DNA of 64,000 nt. Origin: Burkholderia sp. Nafp2/4-1b (lineage in GTDB: Bacteria > Pseudomonadota > Gammaproteobacteria > Burkholderiales > Burkholderiaceae). Position 1 is the first letter of the stretch. Each line of letters begins with the position of its first letter. The stretch lies in the NCBI RefSeq assembly GCF_003635165.1, contig NZ_ML058599.1, positions 124,001-188,000 on the forward strand, written 5' to 3'. Both the position numbers and the translations under genes were made by a program. This document shows positions 59,323-64,000 of the stretch, one piece after another. The notes below the pieces were generated by a model. That model saw only the letters and a program-made list of their open reading frames with translations. It made no database searches and was not told where the DNA came from.

Positions 59323-60245
59323 TGGTGTCAGCGAACCATACCGATGTCTCGCCGATCACGCGGCGCAGGGCGAAGGCGCCATCGTTGCGGGTTCGGCTCG
59401 GCCGCCGCGCGTTCCGGGTGCTGAATACCTTCGCGCCGCACGCGGCGGGGCGGCGGGCGGCCGACGCGTTCGGCTTCACGCGCGGCTATGGGCTGCCTGT
59501 CAGCGATCGGGTGCCGCTTGGTGCGAAGGAGGCGTTCATCGACGGCAATCCGGACATCGACCGGGCCTATTGCTGGGAGGGCGGCGCGTCGCGGGTGCTG
59601 CTCGTGCACGGTTGGGGCACCGACAGCAGCAGCATGCTGGGCTTCGTGAAGCCGATGCAGACGCTGGGCTTCTCGGTGGCGGCATTCGACGCGCCGGCGC
59701 ACGGCCGTTCACCGGGCAAGCATACGACGATGACCCAGTTCACCCGCGCGACGGGCGCCGTGCTGGACGCGATCGAAGGTGCGCAAGTGGTGATTGCGCA
59801 TTCGCTCGGCTCGATCGCGGCAGTCTCGGCGCTGGCGGAGCGCTCGCGCCGCGCATCGTTGCGCTGCATCGTGCTGATCGCCCCGACGAGCGGGTTGACC
59901 GAGGTGCTGGAGCGCTGGGCCAGCCGCGACATGGCATTCCCGCGCCCGGTGGTCGAGCGCATCTATGCGGAGCTGCGGCTACGCAACGGTGTGCCGGTCA
60001 GCCACTGGGACATTCTCGCGCGCGGCGCATCGCTCGACGTCCCGGTACTGGTCGTGCACGACCCGGCTGATGCGGTGGTGCCGTACTGCGAGGCGCAGCG
60101 CGTCGTGGCCGGCCTGCAGGAGGCGACACTGTGGCCGGCGCCGGGCACGGGCCACGGGAGAATCCTGTCGGATGCGAGGGTACGCGAGCAGGTGCGCGAA
60201 TTCGTGACGCGACAGACGTCGAATTTTGGAGAGTTGGCGAGATGA
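59322..60245 (+). CDS. Alpha/beta hydrolase (polyyne thioesterase-like)
   Basis: 307 aa. Oxyanion motif LLVHGWGTDSSS (~93-104), nucleophile Ser161 in VVIAHSLGSIAAVS, acid Asp250 (or Asp247) in VVHDPADAVVP and His278 in GTGHGRIL. The N-terminal ~60 residues are basic. In polyyne clusters a hydrolase in this place is thought to release the free acid from the ACP. The start overlaps the acetylenase stop and its own stop overlaps the rubredoxin start (ATGA), so three genes are translated as a unit. Confidence 0.88.
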   Translation: MVSANHTDVSPITRRRAKAPSLRVRLGRRAFRVLNTFAPHAAGRRAADAFGFTRGYGLPVSDRVPLGAKEAFIDGNPDIDRAYCWEGGASRVLLVHGWGTDSSSMLGFVKPMQTLGFSVAAFDAPAHGRSPGKHTTMTQFTRATGAVLDAIEGAQVVIAHSLGSIAAVSALAERSRRASLRCIVLIAPTSGLTEVLERWASRDMAFPRPVVERIYAELRLRNGVPVSHWDILARGASLDVPVLVVHDPADAVVPYCEAQRVVAGLQEATLWPAPGTGHGRILSDARVREQVREFVTRQTSNFGELAR

Positions 60246-60427
60246 GCACGACAGCGGTGGAGATGCGCACATTGATGTGTCTGGTGTGCGGCTGGATTTA
60301 CTCGGAACAACAGGGTGCGCCGGAAGAAGGCATTGCACCGGGCACGCGCTGGGAAGACATTCCGCCCAAATGGAAGTGTCCGGAGTGCGGCGTCGGCAAG
60401 GAGGATTTCGAAATGGTCTCGATCTGA
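60242..60427 (+). CDS. Rubredoxin
   Basis: 61 aa. One iron is held by Cys13, Cys16 (LMCLVCGWIY) and Cys46, Cys49 (WKCPECGVGKEDF). Small one-electron carrier. Rubredoxins accompany polyyne desaturases and alkane hydroxylases, feeding electrons to integral-membrane di-iron centres; that is the inferred role here. No rubredoxin reductase is encoded in the window, so the host's general reductase is presumably used. Overlaps the hydrolase stop by 4 bp. Confidence 0.94.
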   Translation: MSTTAVEMRTLMCLVCGWIYSEQQGAPEEGIAPGTRWEDIPPKWKCPECGVGKEDFEMVSI

Positions 60428-60594
60428 CGCGATGGAGGGGCGCGCGTCGTCCCCCCATCCTTGCGTCCGCAAGCATAAGAGAGGATTTTGCGAGCGTGCG
60501 TCGCATGCGAAGCAGGATCCTCTTCCCGCAAGCGGCTCGTGACGTTGCGGCGGCATCCGCGCCGCAAGCACCGGGCCTTGAATGGAGTGTTGAA

Positions 60595-61779
60595 ATGGTT
60601 GCTCGACAAGTAGTGATCTGCAGTCCCGTAAGGACCCCTATTGGTGCGTTTGGCGGCACGTTGAAGGACGTTGCGGCGACGGCGCTGGGTGCAGTCGCGG
60701 TGCGCGAAGCGGTACATCGCAGCAAGGTCGATCCGGCCGAGCTGGCGTCGGTCGTGATGGGCAACGTCGTGCAGGCTGGAAACAAGATGAATCCCGCGCG
60801 TCAGGCAGCCGTCGCGGGAGGTATTCCCGTGACCGTGCCGGCGTTTACCGTGAATCGCGTGTGCGGCTCCGGTGCTCAGGCCATCGTGAACGCGGCCCAG
60901 GAAATCTGGCTCGGGTTCGGTGAGGTTGCGGTGGCGGGCGGAATGGAGAGCATGGACCGCGCCCCGTATCTGCTGGAAAGCGGCCGATGGGGCCATCGGA
61001 TGGGGAATGCCGAGATCGTCGACAGCATGCTTGGGGATGGTCTCGTCGACGCGTTCTCCAACCGGCATTCCGGATGGCACACGGAAGATCTCGTTTCAAC
61101 GATGGGAATAACGCGCGAGCAGCAGGACCGCTGGGCGGAACGGTCGCAAAGGCGCTTCGCGGACGCACAAGCACGGGGCGCGTTCGACGCCGAGCTGGTC
61201 GCGGTCGAAATCGAGGGGCGGAAACAGGCCGTCAGATTCGAGCGCGACGAGCAGCCGCGTCCGGATACGACGCTCGAGTCGCTTGCCAAATTGAAGCCCG
61301 CGTTTCGATCCGACGGCACCATCACCGCGGGCAATGCACCCGGATTGAACAGCGGTGCGGCGGCGATGATCGTGGCGGAGCGGCGATATGCCGAGACGCG
61401 TGGCATCGAGCCGATCGCCACGCTTGTTTCCTGCGGCGTGGGGGCGGTTGAGCCGGGCATGTTCGGGCTCGGGCCCGTGCCGGCGGTAAGGATGGCGCTC
61501 GCCCGTGCCGGCTGGTCGGTGAAGGACGTGGAGCGTTTCGAGATCAACGAGGCCTTTGCCGCCGTGCCGATCGCGGTCCTTCGAGAACTCGGCATAGCTG
61601 AAGAGTTGGTCAATGTCGACGGCGGAGCGATCGCGCACGGTCACGCGATAGGCGCGACCGGTGCTGTTTTGACGACCCGTCTCGCGCATTCGATGCGCCG
61701 TGACGGCATCAAGCGCGGCATGGTGACTTTGTGCATCGGCGGTGGGCAGGGCATCGCCCTCGCGCTGGAAGCCGTCTAA
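60595..61779 (+). CDS. Thiolase (acetyl-CoA acetyltransferase family)
   Basis: 394 aa. Catalytic Cys90 (NRVCGSGAQAIVNAA), second Cys380 (TLCIGGGQGIALALE) and His350 are present. The C-terminal His loop reads GGAIAHGHAIGATGA, where the family norm is GGAIALGHPxGASG, and CIGGGQG replaces CIGGGMG, so the pocket is unusual. GGAG before ATG 60595. Could shorten or extend acyl chains by C2 units (C18 precursor to a shorter polyyne). It is 167 bp after rubredoxin in the same direction, so linkage to the pathway is probable but not certain. Confidence 0.88.
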   Translation: MVARQVVICSPVRTPIGAFGGTLKDVAATALGAVAVREAVHRSKVDPAELASVVMGNVVQAGNKMNPARQAAVAGGIPVTVPAFTVNRVCGSGAQAIVNAAQEIWLGFGEVAVAGGMESMDRAPYLLESGRWGHRMGNAEIVDSMLGDGLVDAFSNRHSGWHTEDLVSTMGITREQQDRWAERSQRRFADAQARGAFDAELVAVEIEGRKQAVRFERDEQPRPDTTLESLAKLKPAFRSDGTITAGNAPGLNSGAAAMIVAERRYAETRGIEPIATLVSCGVGAVEPGMFGLGPVPAVRMALARAGWSVKDVERFEINEAFAAVPIAVLRELGIAEELVNVDGGAIAHGHAIGATGAVLTTRLAHSMRRDGIKRGMVTLCIGGGQGIALALEAV

Positions 61780-61839
61780 CGGCATCTCGGTCCCGACAAT
61801 GGACGACAACTTCGCGTCATCAGCAACCACGGAGAAGAC

Positions 61840-62028
61840 ATGGACCAGCGTTCAGCACTGGAAGACCTGAGTGCGCTTGCCGCGACCCGGCATACGACCA
61901 CGCAGGCCGAGCTTGCGCGCAGGTGGTTGTCCCATTTCGGGGCCGACCGCGTGCAGGATCTCGATCTCGGCATACTGGAGGCGATTGCCTGCTATGTCCG
62001 GAAGGGAATATCGCCTCCGAATGAATAG
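61840..62028 (+). CDS. Small unknown protein at end of polyyne cluster
   Basis: 62 aa, not recognised. Helical, soluble: RSALEDLSALAATRHTTTQA, ELARRWLSHFGADRVQDLDL, then LEAIACYVRKGISPPNE. One Cys. GGAGAAG lies eight bases before ATG 61840, a good ribosome site, and it follows the thiolase by 60 bp on the same strand. Downstream the sequence becomes AT-richer and gene-free, which may mark the cluster border. Size and charge resemble small accessory or adaptor proteins, nothing more can be said. Confidence 0.6.
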   Translation: MDQRSALEDLSALAATRHTTTQAELARRWLSHFGADRVQDLDLGILEAIACYVRKGISPPNE

Positions 62029-62226
62029 CTCGCTATTTATTCCGGGCGCTCGTCGCGCACCAATTGATGACCAAACCGCAAGACCTAGTGCATAGATATC
62101 GTTTGCGGCGGCGTTAATGACTATCGACAATCGTGGCTCGAATTCCCGCCCTTGGCGCCAGAAGCGCCTTGGCGGGCGGCACCTGTCGGCCATCCCGGCC
62201 GCCTGCGCCATCCAGCTCACGACGAC

Positions 62227-63426
62227 ATGTACGCGTTCACGCCCTCATTCCAGAATCCCGCCGGTTCGCCGATCCGCGAGCTGTTCAAATACCTCTCCGA
62301 ACCGGGGATGATTTCCTTCGCCGGCGGCTATCCGGCCAGCGACCTGTTCGACGTCGACGGCCTGAACACGGCCGCCGAACGCGCATACGCGCAGCCGGTG
62401 CGCTGCCTGCAATACGGCCCGACCGACGGCCTCGCCGAACTGAAGCAGCAGCTGATCGCACTGATGGCGCGCCGTAGCGTGACGTGCACGCCGGCTGAAC
62501 TACTCGTCACGACCGGCTCGCAACAGGGCCTCGACCTGCTGCTGCGCGTGATGGTCGCGCCAGGCGACGTCGTGCTGACCGAACAACCGGCGTATCCAGC
62601 GACGCTGTCGGCCATGCGTCTGCAGCAGGCGCGGATCGTGACGATTCCCGTCGACGGCGCAGGCCTCGACGTCGATCGCCTCGCATCGCAACTCGCGTCC
62701 GGCACGATCGTGCAGCCGAAGCTGCTCTATACGGTGCCGACCTTCGCGAACCCGACCGGCGCGACGCTCACGCGCGAACGCCGGCTGAAGCTGCTGCGTC
62801 TCGCGGTGCAATACCGTTTCCTGATCGTCGAGGACGACCCCTACGGCGACCTGCGTTTCGCGGGCGAACCGGTGCCGTCGATGCTCGCGCTCGCGAGCGA
62901 AGTCGAAGGCGCACGCGACTGGATCGTGCACTTCGCGAGCCTGTCGAAAATCGTCGCGCCGGGGCTGCGGGTGGGCTGGACGATCGCGCCGGCCGAAATC
63001 GCACGCCGCTGCGTGATCGCGAAACAGACGGTCGACCTGTGCAGCACGCCGTGGACGCAAGCCACCGCCGCCGAATACCTCGCCGACGGTGCACTCGAGC
63101 GCCACCTGCCGCGCATCACGGCGGCCTACCAGCGCAAATGCGACGCGATGTGCGACGCACTGCGCGACGGCTTCGGCGATGCGATCGCGTTCCATCGCCC
63201 TGAAGGCGGGATGTTCGTGTGGGCGCGCATCGGCGCGGTATCGTCGGACGTGCTGCTGCAACAGGCGATCGCAAACAAGGTCGTGTTCGTACCGGGCAAG
63301 GCATTCTTCGCGGACAACGTCGACGCCGCATCGCTGCGCCTGTCGTTCGCCGCGCCCGACGTCGACGCGATCCGGGAAGGCGTCGCGCGCCTCGTGCGCG
63401 CGTATGGTGCGGCGCTGGCCGCGTGA
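62227..63426 (+). CDS. PLP-dependent aminotransferase (class I/II, MocR/LysN-like)
   Basis: 399 aa, fold-type I aminotransferase without a HTH domain. PLP Lys241 is in FASLSKIVAPGLRVGW; other landmarks are ISFAGGYPASDLF, LQYGPTDGLAELKQQL, LLVTTGSQQGLDLLLRV, PTFANPTGATLTRERR and VEDDPYGDLRF. The family includes 2-aminoadipate, kynurenine and valine-pyruvate aminotransferases; the substrate is not clear. ATG 62227 has no strong ribosome site, yet it gives the family's normal N-terminus. Followed 10 bp later by a 65-aa gene. Confidence 0.9.
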   Translation: MYAFTPSFQNPAGSPIRELFKYLSEPGMISFAGGYPASDLFDVDGLNTAAERAYAQPVRCLQYGPTDGLAELKQQLIALMARRSVTCTPAELLVTTGSQQGLDLLLRVMVAPGDVVLTEQPAYPATLSAMRLQQARIVTIPVDGAGLDVDRLASQLASGTIVQPKLLYTVPTFANPTGATLTRERRLKLLRLAVQYRFLIVEDDPYGDLRFAGEPVPSMLALASEVEGARDWIVHFASLSKIVAPGLRVGWTIAPAEIARRCVIAKQTVDLCSTPWTQATAAEYLADGALERHLPRITAAYQRKCDAMCDALRDGFGDAIAFHRPEGGMFVWARIGAVSSDVLLQQAIANKVVFVPGKAFFADNVDAASLRLSFAAPDVDAIREGVARLVRAYGAALAA

Positions 63427-63436
63427 GGAGACACAC

Positions 63437-63634
63437 ATGAACATCGTCATCGACAACACCGCATGGATGGATGAAGCGCCGGGCATGGCCGACATCCGTC
63501 CCGTCGAGCACAAGTCGTCGCAGATCGGCGCCGGGCCGCAATATGTCGCCGACGTGCTCGGCCGTTTCGGTGCCGAATCGACCGACGCGACTGAGGCGAC
63601 CGACGCCGCATCGGTCGTCCTCGGCTACAACTGA
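63437..63634 (+). CDS. Small unknown protein downstream of aminotransferase
   Basis: 65 aa, not recognised. GTGAGGAGACACAC just before ATG 63437 is an excellent ribosome site, and the gene starts 10 bp after the aminotransferase stop. Acidic and partly repetitive towards the end (ESTDATEATDAAS), ending VVLGYN; no Cys and no hydrophobic segment. Co-expressed with the aminotransferase by position. A peptide-precursor or regulatory role is possible but has no direct support. Confidence 0.65.
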   Translation: MNIVIDNTAWMDEAPGMADIRPVEHKSSQIGAGPQYVADVLGRFGAESTDATEATDAASVVLGYN

Positions 63635-63721
63635 ACCGCGCGGCGGCGGGTGCGCAACGAAAATCCGTCGCCGAAACGGGTAAGCTGGCGCAATCGAATC
63701 ACGCAGGCTGGCCGCGCCATC

Positions 63722-64000
63722 ATGTCCGGAATCAACGCCGAATCGCTCACGCAAACCTACGACCGTCTGTGGTCCTGCCTCGAATCCGGTGTCGGCACGC
63801 AGCGCTCGCCGTTCACGATGCTGCAGGCCGCGACGCTCGGGCTCGACGGCGCGCCGAAGGTGCGCACGATCGTGTTGCGCCAGGTAAGCCGCGCCGATAG
63901 CCTGCTGTCGTTCCATACCGATGCACGTTCGGAGAAGGTGGCGGAGCTGCGCCGCGATCCGCGCATCGCAATCGTCGCGAACGATCTCGATTCGCTCGTG
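63722..64000 (+). CDS. Pyridoxamine 5'-phosphate oxidase-family flavoprotein, N-terminal part (truncated by window edge)
   Basis: The frame opens at ATG 63722 and stays open to the right edge; 93 residues are visible. They match the start of PNPOx-family proteins: residues SGINAESLTQTYDRLWSCLE, then FTMLQAATLGLDGAPKVRTI, VLRQVSRADSLLSFHTDARS and EKVAELRRDPRIAIVANDLD. The TLGLDG-x-P-x-VRTIVLR stretch is the usual FMN-binding beginning. Because the gene continues past position 64000 it is incomplete here. Substrate could be pyridox(am)ine phosphate or another flavin substrate; context with a PLP enzyme upstream is suggestive only. Confidence 0.8.
   Translation, partial: MSGINAESLTQTYDRLWSCLESGVGTQRSPFTMLQAATLGLDGAPKVRTIVLRQVSRADSLLSFHTDARSEKVAELRRDPRIAIVANDLDSLV

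Larger units (their letters stand above)
43732..62028. other. Quorum-controlled polyyne (cepacin-type) biosynthetic gene cluster
   Basis: About 18 kb: luxR - rsaM-like - luxI - FabF - FAD monooxygenase - desaturase - Rieske oxygenase - unknown - MFS - FAAL - desaturase - desaturase - ACP - desaturase - hydrolase - rubredoxin - thiolase - unknown. The FAAL/three-desaturase/ACP/hydrolase/rubredoxin core is diagnostic of bacterial polyynes (caryoynencin, collimomycin, protegenin, cepacin). LuxRI placement and the extra oxygenases match what is known of the B. ambifaria cepacin (ccn) cluster. Assigned by gene content and order, not by database comparison. Confidence 0.85.

Noticed and set aside
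1-64000. CRISPR arrays, rRNA or tRNA genes, prophage or intact IS elements
   Set aside because: No spaced direct-repeat array, no cloverleaf-like or rRNA sequence and no transposase or integrase motif was seen; the tandem repeats found lack spacers.

Overview
The window looks like a stretch of a Burkholderia chromosome, most likely from the Burkholderia cepacia complex (B. ambifaria-like). Supporting signs are the high GC content, strong G/C third-position bias, a Burkholderia-type porin, and many LysR/MFS catabolic modules. A LuxR-RsaM-LuxI quorum-sensing locus is joined to a polyyne (cepacin-type) gene cluster. The species call is inference; no rRNA or tRNA gene was seen.

Layout. 0-2 kb: end of a hydroxyquinol (1,2,4-trihydroxybenzene) operon: maleylacetate reductase (cut by the left edge), hydroxyquinol 1,2-dioxygenase, a YciI protein and a Rieske protein. 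2.2-6.1 kb: porin, GST, AraC regulator, secreted unknown. 6.2-8.3 kb: LemA-TPM-TPM operon. 8.6-13.5 kb: copper module (Met-rich periplasmic protein, DUF2933, ICMT-like methyltransferase, cueR, copA) next to the 3' end of glmS, the classical Tn7 target. 13.8-16.9 kb: glmS, divergent Lrp/AsnC regulator, ogt. 17.3-20.7 kb: hexuronate regulon (ExuT-like MFS, LacI regulator, uronate dehydrogenase) tied together by shared operators. 20.8-29.2 kb: DUF1330, MerR/ene-reductase pair, LysE exporter, aldehyde dehydrogenase, LysR/DUF1338 pair. 29.3-32.6 kb: stress-type locus (27-aa membrane microprotein, two CsbD proteins, BON protein, Pro-rich peptide) around a three-PAS LuxR regulator. 33-36.3 kb: amino-acid binding protein, FAD oxidoreductase, unknown membrane protein. 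36.4-41.1 kb: HMG-CoA-lyase-type enzyme, CaiB CoA-transferase, MFS and LysR, all on the minus strand. 41.4-43.5 kb: PAS-LuxR regulator and an MHS-family transporter.

43.7-62.0 kb is the most notable region. A LuxR-type receptor, an RsaM-like protein and a LuxI synthase (with a 20-bp lux-box-like palindrome upstream) precede a plus-strand array: FabF-type ketosynthase, FAD monooxygenase, membrane desaturase, Rieske oxygenase, an unrecognised 295-aa protein, 14-TM exporter, fatty acyl-AMP ligase, two desaturases, acyl carrier protein, a third core desaturase/acetylenase, alpha/beta hydrolase, rubredoxin, thiolase and a 62-aa unknown. The FAAL-desaturase-desaturase-ACP-desaturase-hydrolase-rubredoxin core is the hallmark of bacterial polyynes, and the extra oxygenases fit the more oxidised cepacin. 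This is therefore probably a known class of system with some undescribed components rather than a wholly new one. FAAL would load a fatty acid on the ACP, the di-iron enzymes would make double then triple bonds with rubredoxin as electron donor, the hydrolase would release the product, and the MFS pump would export it under quorum control.

The right end holds a PLP aminotransferase, a 65-aa unknown and the start of a pyridoxamine-phosphate-oxidase-type flavoprotein cut by the window edge.
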